Positions 10,994-21,800 of a stretch of DNA of 64,000 bases are shown in pieces; the stretch's first letter is position 1, and each line of letters opens with the position of its first letter. Made by a program: the position numbers and the translations under genes. The stretch is from NCBI GenBank assembly GCA_001939145.1, contig LSRX01000850.1, forward strand, positions 183,379 through 247,378, in the 5' to 3' direction. The stretch is from Symbiodinium microadriaticum (taxonomy: Eukaryota > Sar > Dinophyceae > Suessiales > Symbiodiniaceae). The notes beneath the pieces were generated by a model. It searched no databases, had not been told where the DNA came from, and saw nothing but the letters and a program-made list of their open reading frames with translations.

Positions 10994-11200
10994 CCCTAAC
11001 GTCAACAATAGATTGGTTTTTGTCTCAACAATCGCATTGAGTCCCTCCAATCCGCTTCTCTGAGTGCAGAACTTGGCATTCGCCATCTGCTCGGGAGAGA
11101 AGAAGCTGTAGTCGCTGCCTGGGATGTTGGAGGGTCTGGGCCCACCCCGGCGAAGTCGGAAGTTCCGAAGGAATCTTGTTTGCTCGCTCCCTGTGGAAAC
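10994..11200 (-). CDS. Internal exon, unknown function
   Basis: Opens after GTTTCCACAG and ends GGGCCAG followed by GTATGG. Reads GSEQTRFLRNFRLRRGGP and SDYSFFSPEQMANAKFCTQR, then ETKTNLLLTLGP. Clear splice signals and protein-like composition. No domain recognised. Confidence 0.65.
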
Positions 11201-11454
11201 CAACGGAAGTTTCATCCAAGCGAAGAAAGAGCTTCGGGGTCACAAGGGTGGAGGGTTCGGGATCAATCTGGGAGGTGAAAGGTGTGTAGGTCCGGCCTGG
11301 GATTTTGGGGTTCGCAGTCTAGTCTGCTAGCTCATTGAAACCCCGAGCCCTCTAAACCCTGAAACCCAAACCCGAAGCCCTGAACCCCAAACCCAAGAAA
11401 CCGTAAACCATAAAGCCCCACCAGTAGCCGTATCATACTCCGCACTCACGACGC

Positions 11455-11660
11455 TAATCATCCTGACCAGGGAGACCCAGAGCTGCCCCCTTAGCAATCG
11501 CCCAGCCAAAGGGTTTAGGGTTCAGGGTTTTGGGGTTTAGGGCTTCGGGGTTTAGGATTTTAGGGTTTATTATAGGGTTTAAGTTTAGGGTGGTCTGAAC
11601 GAGCAGTAGTGATCGCCCCTCATGGTACCTCTTGTAGTAAACATGTATACTATCTTGCAC
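11455..11660 (-). CDS. Two short exons, unknown function
   Basis: About 11660-11595 reads VQDSIHVYYKRYHEGRSLLL. About 11508-11455 reads GRLLRGQLWVSLVRMISV and stops at a consensus-like GTGAGT donor. The sequence between them (11511-11590) is TTTAGGG-like on the plus strand, so this intron is CCCTAAA-like in the gene sense. Confidence 0.55.
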
Positions 11661-11708
11661 CCCGAAACCTTATCTGCACTAACGATTAAGGCCTAGGGAC
11701 TGCTCACG

Positions 11709-12226
11709 TAAAGCAAAACGACACAGGAACTGCAACGGTGATCTTCATACTTCGTGATGCCAATGTTGTTAATATCCTGGTGCATGCCAAAAATCCTCCT
11801 AGTCCCCAGCAAGCCCGTAACTGTAAACCTGTGCAAGCCTGTAAACAGTGAAAGCAGCCGGAAGCAAGAGAATCAGAAGAAGAAACCGTGGAAGAAGCCA
11901 CGAGAAAATACCCATGCAAGAACCCATGACGCGAAAACAACGAAGTTCAAGGCAGATGCCGTAGGTTGTGTTCGCCGAGAGCATGGTGTTCTTCCGCACC
12001 GGACGCGCGGGGGCCTCTTGACCGGAGTCGATGTGGCAAACCAAACAAGTCAAACTTCTACGATTCCTTTGAAAACCTTCCCATTGAAGCAGGGCTTAGG
12101 CTGGAGATGATTCGCAACCCGCCTTCCATGTCATGATGCTCAAGCCTTCCGACCTCGTCTGCCTGGACACCCGGATTCGGATGACTAGCCCAGAACTTCA
12201 CCGAGGAAGTTGGACAATGAATGCCT
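11709..12226 (-). CDS. Membrane protein exons, unknown function
   Basis: Three exon-like pieces in reading order. 12226-12105 opens after GATTTGCAG and reads LEKGIHCPTSSVKFWASHPN. 12055-11823 reads TMLSANTTYGICLELRCFRV then the hydrophobic WLLPRFLLLILLLPAAFTVY, a good transmembrane segment, ending CACAG/GTTTAC. 11783-11709 opens after CACCAG, reads DINNIGITKYEDHRCSSCVV and ends at GTGAGC. They read in one direction just downstream of the GNAT gene and may be a separate gene. Confidence 0.6.
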
Positions 12227-12336
12227 TTCTCTAACTGCAAATCCCATCAAAACACGATACATGATAATTAACCTTTGACCCTCAAGTTGGCAACTTCCCT
12301 TTCGACGATCAACAAAGGTGGCAGAATCCGCGAGTT

Positions 12337-13175
12337 TCATCCCCTTCTGCCCACGCCCTGGACGGCTTCGTCCCGAAAGCCCAAAGTGTCATAGAACGCC
12401 CGAGCCTGCATTTTGCCTGCGGCGCGCAGCGAATCGCTGGTAATCTGCAGGCAGCTTTGAAGCAGCAAGCCCATGCCCGACCGCTGTGCAGGACGTGAAC
12501 TTGGGGACACCACAGTGCCCAGGTCTGGCCTAGTTGGGCTTAGAGGGTCTATGGAGACCCACAACCACCCCGATGCAGAGTTTTCTTTTGAGGGCATGGA
12601 GCAGAAAACCTGAGCGTACTGTAGGATGCTCCTGCTGGCCTTATGCGCAATGTTCTTCTTGGCATAGCCGCGCAGGTCCTGCCAGAAGCACGAACACTAC
12701 CAATGCTCAATGCATGCACCCCGTCCGTTGGACCATAGCACGCATAGCCCGAAGTCACGAAAGCGCTGCCAACCACTGAAAGCACCCCAAGCCTGTGTCC
12801 AGGTGCGAAATCAGTGAAGCTGCAGACAACCCGAGGCTCCTGAACCCTCGAAAGCAAAGGATGCCCCGAAAGCACCCTCTGGTCCAATCCTCCTTTACGG
12901 CCCAGCGGAAAAGGCAATGTTCACTTCGATATGGCGCTTCTGCTGCTGATGCATCCAAAACACCATCCAGATGCCGACGATCCACAACACGCATTGATCC
13001 CTAAACCCTAACCCTAAACCCTAAACCCTAAACCCAAAGCCCCAATACCCCAAACCCTAACCCCACGTTGATTGTGTAGAGGTCCTCCTTCTTCCGGAAG
13101 GGCACCGGGGCCGAAGCTGCACGCAACAGCCGCCCTCGAGCTTCGTCCTTCTCAGTCGAACCCTCCCATCGGTCG
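12337..13175 (-). CDS. GNAT-superfamily N-acetyltransferase (multi-exon)
   Basis: Reading order: 13175-13067 (STEKDEARGRLLRAASAPVP, ending EDLYTIN), 13000-about 12880 (GSMRVVDRRHLDGVL, then FRWAVKEDW) and 12678-12337 (DLRGYAKKNIAHKASRSILQ; TVVSPSSRPAQRSGMG; ARAFYDTLGFRDEAV; TGA). The last exon carries the two marks of GNAT proteins: an acetyl-CoA loop of the form R/Q-x-x-G-x-G (QRSGMG, after a VVSPSSRPA strand) and the later A-x-x-F-Y-x-x-L-G-F motif. Family members transfer an acetyl group from acetyl-CoA to an amine; the substrate cannot be read from sequence. The intron 13066-13001 is 66 nt of telomere-like repeat and is in phase. The donor of the middle exon is uncertain. Upstream exons may exist. 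Confidence 0.75.
13001..13066 (-). repeat. 66-nt intron made of TTTAGGG-type repeat
   Basis: In the gene sense it starts GTGGGGTTAGGG, continues with variant and perfect TTTAGGG units, and ends GGGTTTAG. The reading frame across it would hit TAG, while removal joins EDLYTIN to GSMRVVDRR in phase. The plus strand shows it as CCCTAAA units. Confidence 0.75.
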
Positions 13176-13309
13176 GTGTAGGCTTTACGGTGTAGGGCTT
13201 AGGGATTAGGGTTGATGGTTTAAGCTTTAAGTTTTTGTTTTTGGATTGTACATGTTTTAAGGTTGCCAAGATTTTGCTTTTGTATTTGATTGTCCATTTT
13301 CTTACGGCA

Positions 13310-13715
13310 AGGCTTCCGGTAGCTTTGTTGTGATGTGGCTCCCGGCGTGCCCTGGAAAGCCAGATCCACTGTACCCTCCGATACATCAGCCTTGCAATTG
13401 TTGAATCTTCGAGCCTTATGTCCGAATTCGCAGTGCAGTGCTGTCCAGAGCACATCTGCAAGGAGCTGTAAAGACATCATTGTCAAAGAAAATACTCTTT
13501 CAGGGCAGAGCTCCAAAGCTATTAACACTGCGGACATGTGTGGAGGACAGAATTCCAGACCATGAGGCGGAACCAACGCGAGAAGAAACGTGTGCTGTCA
13601 GCGTCATGCACGTCTTCCGTGACAAGCTCTGTCAAGCTGGATGGGCCTCGGGTTCTGGCAGCACGACAACACCGAATAAGTGCAGAAACAGCACAAGAAA
13701 CATGAAGCACCAGGT
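13310..13715 (-). CDS. Exon region, unknown function
   Basis: Two overlapping minus frames. 13710-13560 reads TELVTEDVHDADSTRFFSRW. 13536-13310 opens after CATGTCCGCAG and reads VLIALELCPERVFSLTMMS, LLADVLWTALHCEFGHK and SEGTVDLAFQGTPGATSQQS. A frame switch near 13540 fits an exon boundary whose donor I cannot place. A third minus frame near 13710 gives FMFLVLFLHLFGVVVLP. A plus frame is open for part of the region too. Confidence 0.45.
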
Positions 13716-13729
13716 TTGAAGGTTCCGGC

Positions 13730-14300
13730 TATAGATTTCAGATTTCAAGGTGAAGGTTGTAGGGCTTGGGCTTTAGGGCCTTTAGGATGCAGGTTTCAGA
13801 CTCTTGGGGCTAGGTTCAGACGCGCCCTTCACCCTTTTCGGTGCGGCCCTCAACTAGTGAAACGAAAGAACCGTGACCACTCTCCACACCCCATTTTGGG
13901 GGCTCAGGGTTCGTTCAAACTCAGGGCTTGGGCTTCGGGTCTTCGGGCTTACCAAGGTTGGCAACAACTACAAGTCACTAGCAGTAACTCTAAATCATAG
14001 TGGACCTGAAGCCTAACCCCTAAATGCACCTCGACCTTCACAAAACATCCTTCCAGACCCTCTAAACTCGAACATCGAAGTTTCAGGTAACCCCCAACAC
14101 AGTAACCCTAAACTTTTTTTTCAGCCCCGGAGGATTGAAAAGCTCTTGGGGTTTCTGGTTGGTTTGGGAACCTCTCCGCTTCAAGGACTTGGGCTTAGGG
14201 TTTGCTTAGGTCTTTGTTTGGGTTTAGGGATAGTGATTTCAGGCTTTGATGTTCGCGACTTCAGGCTGGGACTTGGAGTTGAGGGCTGTTGGTTTTGCAG
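13730..14300. repeat. Telomere-like spacer
   Basis: Degenerate TTTAGGG-type (13745-13820, 13900-13960, 14140-14290) and CCCTAAA-type (14000-14110) blocks. A small minus open piece (14384-14290) after CTTTGCAG may be an exon but its frame is unclear. Confidence 0.6.
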
Positions 14301-14399
14301 CATTGGCGCCAGGTGCAGAGGTTTTTGTTGGGCGGGAAGGAAAGGCAGACTGCTGACATGGTGTTCGTGGACGGCAGCTGCAAAGTATCATAGTAGTTA

Positions 14400-14646
14400 A
14401 GCCACTCTCCCATTTCGGTCTGCTCCACCTCCTCTCTGCAAGCGGAACCCCATCATCAGCCTTTTGGGCGTGTCCTCCAGCCGGAGCCACTTGGAGGTGA
14501 CTTCACGCCAAACGCGGCACCTATGTGATCTTCGGGCTAAAGCCAGTCTGAAGAGTTGCCATGCTGTCTGAGGCAGATGCTCGTCGTCCAAAATGAGCAG
14601 CCTGCCTGCTGGAGCGTCGCAACATAAGTGAAGCTGAGAGAACTTC
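14400..14646 (-). CDS. Exon, unknown function
   Basis: Opens after TTCTCTCAG and reads LHLCCDAPAGRLLILDDEHL, then QLFRLALARRSHRCRVWREV and DTPKRLMMGFRL, to a TAA at 14400 or an earlier donor. Strongly protein-like with a mix of Leu and Arg. No family recognised. Confidence 0.6.
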
Positions 14647-14769
14647 ACTGAACCCGAACCCGAACCACGTTGCCCACTGCTACTTTGTGACCACATCTGA
14701 TGAAAGGCATTTTCAGGGCCCGCAGGTGCGCTCTAACAGCGGTAGCAACAGTCGCAATACTGACCGTGG

Positions 14770-15124
14770 TTGGTCATCGTCGTAAAAGGAGGAGAAGGAG
14801 GAGGGGCAGCAGGAGGGAGGAGGAGGAGTGGTGGGAATGCTGAAGTGCTTGTCATTGTTAATGTTTTCGTCGTTCTCCGTCATTCCTGACGTCCTACGGC
14901 AGATATGACAAGGAATTAAGACTAGCCGTGGCCAGTAGCGGAAGGTGTCGTCGTGACTATGAGGCGGAAGAAGAAGGTGGTGGTGAAGATGGTGACTGGT
15001 CTGCTTATGCTGGTAACTGTGATGATAAAAATGTCTATATAAACATCAACAATGATACTGTCGCTAGCTAGCCATCGCATCATGATGATGATGATGGCGA
15101 TGACGACGATGATGATGACGACGA

Positions 15125-15158
<34 letters not shown>

Positions 15159-15180
15159 GGTGGTGACGATGCAGGGGTGG
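14770..15180. repeat. GGA and GAT/CAT trinucleotide tracts
   Basis: GGAGGA-type run near 14787-14830 and a long degenerate GAT/GAC/GGT tract 15080-15180. Frames through it give poly-Asp, poly-Ser, poly-His or poly-Met and are not evidence of protein. Confidence 0.85.
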
Positions 15181-15251
15181 GTGTCGGGGGTGGCGGTTGC
15201 GGTGGCGGCGGGGAGGCATGGCAAAATGAACAGGAAGCTGGCTCACCCTGG

Positions 15252-15808
15252 ACACCTGAGCAACTCCCATCAACATGCCAGGCAAGCGCCACTCCGGCTT
15301 TGGAACGGCGGGCATGGCGTACGTCGGACGTTAAGCAGCTACGGCAACAAGCTCGTGTCTTTTGTTTCGGAGGAACAGGTCCAATATCTTCAGACAGATC
15401 ATGGGAGCAGAGACATTCGAGGATCTTTGAAACCAAGCCTCTAGTCCCTAGTCCTACTGCTCCTGAACTTCCGACCCCTTCAGATCCATCTCCATGCTCC
15501 ATTCTCCTTGAGCTGTCATGCACGGTGATGTCAACACCTGCCGGGCTCGGGTACTTTGCCTTTGCGGTGCTTCCCAACTTCAAGGCATCCACTCCCATCT
15601 CTCTTGCAAGGTCCTTTTGGGGTTCTTCCCGCGCGCATGCGCAATCTGACGCTTTCAACACAGAAACCGCCGGCTTGCAGTCTAGAAAAAAACTCGAAAG
15701 CCGGGAGAGTAAAGCATCCTTCTTTTGTGAGGGGCTAGGACCAGGAACCACACACGCTGCCTTCGGAGCTGATGCGAGAGCCCCCTTGGACTCCGCTCTG
15801 GAAGCTTG
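15252..15808 (-). CDS. Long exon, unknown function
   Basis: Opens after TTTTTTCTGCAAG and stays open for about 550 nt to GCTCAG followed by GTGTCC. Landmarks: SRAESKGALASAPKAACVVP, KKDALLSRLSSFFLDCKPAV, DLAREMGVDALKLGS, VSKILECLCSHDLSEDIGPV and KAGVALAWHVDGSC. It reads on into Pro and Ser repeats that belong to the adjacent microsatellite, so I end it at the donor. One of the longest single exons in the window. No domain recognised. Confidence 0.65.
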
Positions 15809-16591
15809 CAGAAAAAACACTGACCCCAAAATGAAACCCTACAGTAGATAGCGCTGCACCTAAAAAGGAACCCATCGTTTTGATGTAGGCAACCCGGCTC
15901 AAGCCCAAAACAAGAACCACATAAACATGTTGTACCCTTTCCCGGTCGTATGGGTAAAACATGAATCGGCATCCGTTGAACTGGCAAGCTCTGACAAAAC
16001 CCCGCAGCGGCTCAGACTCTCGAATGTAGGGTTTGGGCTAGCATTGCAGCAACAATAGCACAAACACGAATGGGAAACGATCACCATAACAACAGCGATT
16101 ACCCTAGTGGCGCTAGTGATGGCTGTGTTTGTCAGCATTGATGTGTTTACGAATCGATCGCCATCACCATCATCATCGCATCTAATCATCACAGCCATCA
16201 TCATCAACAACGTCGTTGTCGTCATGTGGTGGGCACGGCCTATAATGGCCCTCTAACCTGTAGTCTGCTACTGGGACTGTGAGCTAAGCCTGTAGCTCAA
16301 ACCCTCAGATGCAGCAGATCAGCAAGACGAGGTCCCGGAAGTCCCTAAACATCGTTATAGGATGTCTGAACCATTCTCAATGTATGCCGTAAGTGTTTGT
16401 TATCGCCCATATGTGCTGCCCGTCCTGAAAACAACAAATATTGTCTAATTATTGAAGCACCCCACCTTGTTCCGAGGATGATGATTGCTTGTGAACAAGG
16501 CTGTGGGTAAGACAGCTGTTTAGACTTACCCGTGACTCCTGGCTTCACCGCTTTACCTGGTGGGCCTTGGAGCATTCTACGGTTTCAGGTT

Positions 16592-16640
16592 CATACCGGC
16601 TGCACGAAGATGGTCGCATTGACAATACACCATCCTGCAA
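16592..16640 (-). CDS. Tiny exon candidate
   Basis: After CTACTTTGCAG the minus strand reads WCIVNATIFVQP and then GTATGA. Hydrophobic. Only splice signals and composition support it. Confidence 0.35.
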
Positions 16641-16734
16641 AGTAGCACTAGCTAGCATAATCATCAAGAGACATGTTGGTGTTGAAAGCGCTCGCAACAT
16701 AACAACGGAGATGACGTGTAAAGCCACGCGGGGG

Positions 16735-16884
16735 AGTACACAATTCGGGAGTTTGGGGCCTGAAGCTCCCACGCATGCTGCTGGGAGGGGCCCGCCGTGT
16801 GGGGAAGTACACAATTCGGGAGTTTGGGGCCTGAAGCTTGCGAAAAGGTGCTCCCACGCATGCTGCTGGGGAGGGGCCCCCCAC
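16735..16884. repeat. Direct duplication of about 60 bp
   Basis: The stretch 16735-16793 (starting agtacacaattcgggagttt) recurs at 16806-16880, nearly identical except for a 13-bp insert (ttgcgaaaaggtg) in the second copy. Confidence 0.9.
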
Positions 16885-16964
16885 ATGAACCCCTGGCCTT
16901 CTTAGCCTTGACTGAAACCGCGGTTTTAGCGATCATGTTGACTCGGATCGTAATCACCTTATTC

Positions 16965-17359
16965 TTGAAAGCATAAGTCCTAAACGCTCAAGCACGGAAG
17001 GTTGCAGCTCCCATTTTCCTTCAGAGGCTGCTGGCATCCGTGGCCGTCCTCCCATCACCCTTGCCGGTGCACTTCGGTCTTGACAGTGACGACTGATCCT
17101 GGCCATAGAACAGGGGCACGCATTGCTCTTTGAAAACAGCTCACTCACAAATGATACCTGCAGCGCTGAATAGACTTATACTTATGTCCCTTTCATTCTG
17201 ACGACATGCAGACCTCGACTTTACAAGTGGTTGCGAACGTGCACACCGGCCCCTTAACAGCACTTTACCCATGGGGCGCAATGTCCTCAGTGTGAAGGGT
17301 AAGTCTGCAACAAAGGGGTCAGAGGAGAAACCACGCCGAAAAATACTGTCTTCGTTCAT
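16965..17359 (-). CDS. Two exon frames, unknown function
   Basis: 17359-17155 has an ATG (MNEDSIFRRGFSSDPFVADL), continues LRTLRPMGKVLLRGRCARSQ and RQNERDISISLFSAA, ending CTGCAG before GTATCA. 17145-16965 reads ELFSKSNACPCSMARISRHC and KWELQPSVLERLGLMLSR. The gap between the frames is too short for a usual intron, so one boundary is wrong. MNEDS could be a true start. Unknown family. Confidence 0.5.
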
Positions 17360-17436
17360 TGTGTGTGTCGCTCAAAACTATGGATTCCGATTGGCCGCCA
17401 CTACCCCTAATTTCACAATGACTCAAACATAATCCC

Positions 17437-17906
17437 ATGCACTCAGGTTTGTCCCAATCCAAGATTGCAAGCTTGGCTTTGGTACGGAAACCTGTACAAC
17501 ACGTGAGTGAAGGTTTCTTGTCTGGGAAACCTACGGAACCGCAGGTTTCCTTGCTCGCACAAAGTCCGGCAAACAGGCACTTAGCCGATCGGCTTTGCGC
17601 GGTAGTATGTGGGTATGGCTACCCCTATGCCATACAAGAGCTCCTGCAAGCTCTGCAATGTGCGAGTTTGAACCTGCTTTGGGGCCATCATGCGGCTTCA
17701 GTGCTCTGTGTCACTGCTACATAATGATTCGAATCCCCTTGTTCCGTGGTTAATGGGAAAGAACATGGAAGCTTCGCTATACCATGGTAAACTCTGTCAT
17801 CTATTCCAGCGATGACAGAAAGGAGTGGCCCAATTTTGGAAAATCCCTCAGCGCAACTGGTTTTCCCAGATAGCTGTGCCCACGGCAAAATGAACGTGTG
17901 CATCAA
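17437..17906. CDS. Coding-like region, strand unresolved
   Basis: A plus frame 17437-17724 (LSQSKIASLALVRKPVQHVS, later GYGYPYAIQELLQALQ) is open for about 290 nt. A minus frame 17906-17688 reads MMHTFILPWAQLSGKTSCAE and IGPLLSVIAGIDDRVYHGIA. The window's general polarity favours minus. Confidence 0.35.
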
Positions 17907-18055
17907 CTACTAACAACGTGCAAACACAACTTGTGTGAATTTCCTGGTCTGTCTTTAGACAAGTACGCCGACGCGCAGAAAGCTTCATTGGAATGTCAAG
18001 CCTTCACGGCCTGTCTTCTGAGTACGCTGACTTGCCAGCTTCTGTGTTTCTCATC

Positions 18056-18107
18056 CTAAACCCTAAACCCTAAACCCAAACCCTAAACCCTAAACCCTAA
18101 ACCCTCC
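18056..18107. repeat. Near-perfect CCCTAAA array
   Basis: Seven or so CCCTAAA units with one variant, lying downstream of the stop of the TIR-like gene. The plant-type telomere unit, here interstitial. Confidence 0.9.
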
Positions 18108-18253
18108 CAATCCTTAAGCCGAAACTCTAGGCCTCAAGTCTTAAAGCCTCCCCAGACCCCCAGGAGGATCCCAAAAAGTAGATCCCTTAATCAGGGGGTT
18201 ACATGCTGAAATGCCGACCTTGATTCCTTTAAAATCAGGAAGGACCACACAAG

Positions 18254-18350
18254 CTTACTGGTGGTTAGTAGGGAATAGAAGAGTACAATCCCTGCAAAGT
18301 CCCTATACAATATACAATTATTCCCACATTCCCTACGAACCACCAGTAAG
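18254..18350. mobile_element. 97-bp inverted-repeat element, copy 2
   Basis: Ends are CTTACTGGTGGTTAGTAGGG at 18254 and the inverted counterpart at 18350, about 24 bp of near-perfect terminal inverted repeat. The same termini flank the insertion at 20786-20908. No clear target duplication is visible. It lies in the 3' flank of the TIR-like gene, 22 nt past the stop. Confidence 0.75.
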
Positions 18351-18371
18351 CCAGGTCTCCAGCTGCCGAGG

Positions 18372-18803
18372 CTAGACGGAGTTCTGTTCCGTCCCGGCAA
18401 CACGCGAGCGCACAAAGCGAACGAGCACTGGCATGCCGAACAGCATGGCGGCAGGAATGCAGAAGGTGACGAAGAGCCTAGGAGATTTGAAGAGGGCTTT
18501 GGGTCCGGTTTTCGACTGCAGCAATCACATCGACATTCTAAAACCCAAACGCCGCCCGCAGTCTTTGAAACTCCCAGGCCAAGATACAGGAATCCTTGGA
18601 GATTCACGTCCTTGGTGTACTGGTTTATCCAGCCTTTGGGATTCAACGCAGCCCCGGCATAGAGGGCCGCCAGGAAGCACACGTTCATCACCAGGACAAT
18701 CGCAAGATTCAGCAGCACGTCACACACTTTATATCGTCTTGGCCTGCACAGGGCATAACAAAATTGCCTCAGACCTGTTGATGCTCCCTCTCGTGCTCGC
18801 TCG

Positions 18804-18842
<39 letters not shown>

Positions 18843-21800
18843 GCTCTCTGACATTGAAGTAGCGCAGCACATGCGAACTCGCGTACTGTAAGATTGCGCG
18901 GTAAGCCAGAAGAGTGACGTCCTGCTCTGCCTGAATTATCCGGAGAAGGGTTGACTTTGACTGCTTCGCAGAGCCGGTGGTCTTCCGACTCCTCAGAGAG
19001 GACACTTCTTGCGGACTTGATAGCAATTTTGAATTATCACTTATGTGAGCAAGTCATAGTGGCTTGCCTTCAATATGTGTCCAAGAAGTGTTGGACATGA
19101 TTCCTTCCATCGGGTCGATTTGTTGCTATTGTGCGCCATGTTCCTCCGCTGTATCCCTGACCACTTGTGTCTGTATTTGCCGAGAATCTTCATCCGGGGA
19201 GTGACCAACTCGTCCGGCCGATGCAAGTTGAACGAGGTGAAAGCGGCAACATATTGTTGCCTGAAGTGAACTATCGCGCGGAGTACTTGCGCTTTCCAGG
19301 CTGTCTTTGTCTGAGCCTCGTCTCAGAGTATATTGAGATGTCAGGCAGTCTGGATTGCCAAGGCAATTCGAATCAGCGCATCTGCTGTATTATCTAAGGC
19401 TACGGCATTCATCCGATGGAAGCCCAGATAGGTATACCGATTCGGCTTGGCACCTTTGTCCCATCATGTCTTAGACCTGCTTGCCGACGTGAGACTTTTG
19501 GTGTAGTATATGCATTTGGTGTAATCAAGCTTCAGATCACGCTACGATGCCAAGGGCAGCAAGAAATGAGGCCGTGGAGGGTGTGCACTTTAGCTATGCG
19601 GAGATTGAGGCAAGCTCTGCTAATGAAGAGGAAGTCACATTCTCCTCCTTCGCTAGATCTCCACGCATGAAACTTCTGACACAACTATGCCGAGCAAGTG
19701 TTCTCTTTGCACAGGCGGGTCTGCATCTGGAAACATTCGCAACTTCCCAACTGAGACGGAGCAAGTCAGTTCTTCGCTGGAGCTACGTTGGAAACAATGA
19801 TATTCGTAGTAGGAATGATAACAGTAGTTCGAATCGTTATAGAACAAGGACCATGGTAATGTTGGCAATAATAAGAATGGTAGTAGTGATCGTATACTAC
19901 TAATAGTAGCAATACGAATAATCAGCAACAATGATGGTAACAAGACAATTGTGCACCAATAATAACAACGGGAATGATTCTGGATCTTCTGGGAACCTGT
20001 TGCAGCAGGTTCCTAAGCCCTAAATCCTACACCCTAACCCCTAAACCCTCAAGCTCAGGATAAATAGTAATTAAACCACTGCGCTTTCAAGAGCAAGCTT
20101 TTCTTAGAAATAAACGGTCGGCTTGAGAAGAAATACACTTTTTGTTTGCAGGCAAATAAATTCTCTGTAGTGGAACCCTGCCATTGTGGAGAGTCTAGAT
20201 TTGTCACTTTTGGCGTCACTTTGGTGCTTTTGGAACCTATCTGGGGCTTGTGGAACCAATTTGGTGCTTTTGGAGCCGATTTAGAGCTTTTGGAACCAAA
20301 CTTGTGTTTTGGGTTAAGCTTTCGAGCTAACTTTAAGGCTTTTGCAAATTTGGAATCCAATTCATAATTTGAGCTTGTGCAGCCATTTTTGGAGCCAACC
20401 CGAGGCTTTTTGGAGTCAATTTTGGGGCTTTTGGAATCAACTTGGAGCTGTTGAATCCAAGTTATAAGGCTTGGAGCCACCTTGGAGGTTTTGCAGCTCA
20501 GAAAAGGTGCTTTCCGCGGGCCCCACTGCGAGAAAGGTCGCGAGGCAGGGTTGGAAAAAAAGCCAAACAGCCAGTGTTTTGAAGGAAACTTGAAAACAAT
20601 AGCAACCGGATAAACTCGCCCAAAAAAAGCCCAGAAGTCTCAAAACTCCCGACCTGAACCCTACACAATTTTAATAAACCCAACATTATCATTAAAAAGC
20701 GTGGTAAGTCCGGCCTGCAGAAGTAGCTGGAGAGGTAGAGGCCCACTTTCGCAGTTGCAGGCATGACACCAAGCCAGTAGCCTGTCTTACTGGTGGTTAG
20801 TAGCGTTTGGGGTATAGGGTTTACTGGGGAATGGGGGGGGCATATAGTTATGTAAGGATTATGTAGAGATCATATTCCCTTATTCCGTACGAACCACCAG
20901 TAGCCTGTGAATTGGAACATCCAGAAACCACCCCAGCGGTGGCCCGCAGTCAAATCCATCCCTGCCCAGACGACTGGACAGAACACCACCAGGAAGTAGA
21001 TGTAGGGGAAAGTATGTTGCCCGAGTTCTTTCTCGAAGGTGCTGCGAAGCAGGGGCACGATGAAGAGCTCAAACTGTTCCACGCTGCCAAACCAAATGCA
21101 AATACACCTCTCTACAACCTCACGATCACAAGACAGGGTCTCGCCGTCAGGACCAACATGTCCCCGTGTACAGCAGTTGCACTTTGTGTCTTCTAGCCGA
21201 AAATTCTGCAGCTGCCTGCGTAAGATCTCGATCGAGTAGTGGTATGATCGGAAGGAAGCGACGCCCCAGTAGAAGCTTACAACAAAGGCACCAAGTATCA
21301 CGTAGGAGCTGCTCCACCGGTACTTCATATTCATGAACTCAAGATTAAGCAACGCCATGGCTGGGGTCCCAGCATAGACAGCCAGGGCAGCCTGCGAACC
21401 AGGGGATTATGCAAACGTTTAGGGTTTGGGGTTTAGGGTCACCTGGCCGCAACGCGCTAGACCGCTAGATAATCTTAAATGGCACCCCTCAGTACTCCCA
21501 ATATCTCTCCAGAAAGCTCTCGTCTCCACCTTGCCCAGAAGGGTTGGCTTGATAGCCGTGCGGGGTTTACCGCTTCTGTGCGCAAAGGCGGCAATCTCGA
21601 ACCTGGATTTCACTCCCATATCAAAACATAGCAACAAGCATCTGGGTCAGGTCTGCGAGAATAGCTGGATCCCGTGTGAAGGAAAAGAGAACAAATGAAG
21701 CCTGGAGAGGCAGCCGAGCGACACACACCAAAGCCTCTCAATGTACGTTTCGTCCCAAAGGATCAACAAGGTCTTGCATTTGCTCAAAATGCCGCACAGG

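Noticed and set aside
15052..15315. Met-, Asp-, His- and Ser-rich frames
   Set aside because: Artefacts of the GAT/CAT tract in an intron.
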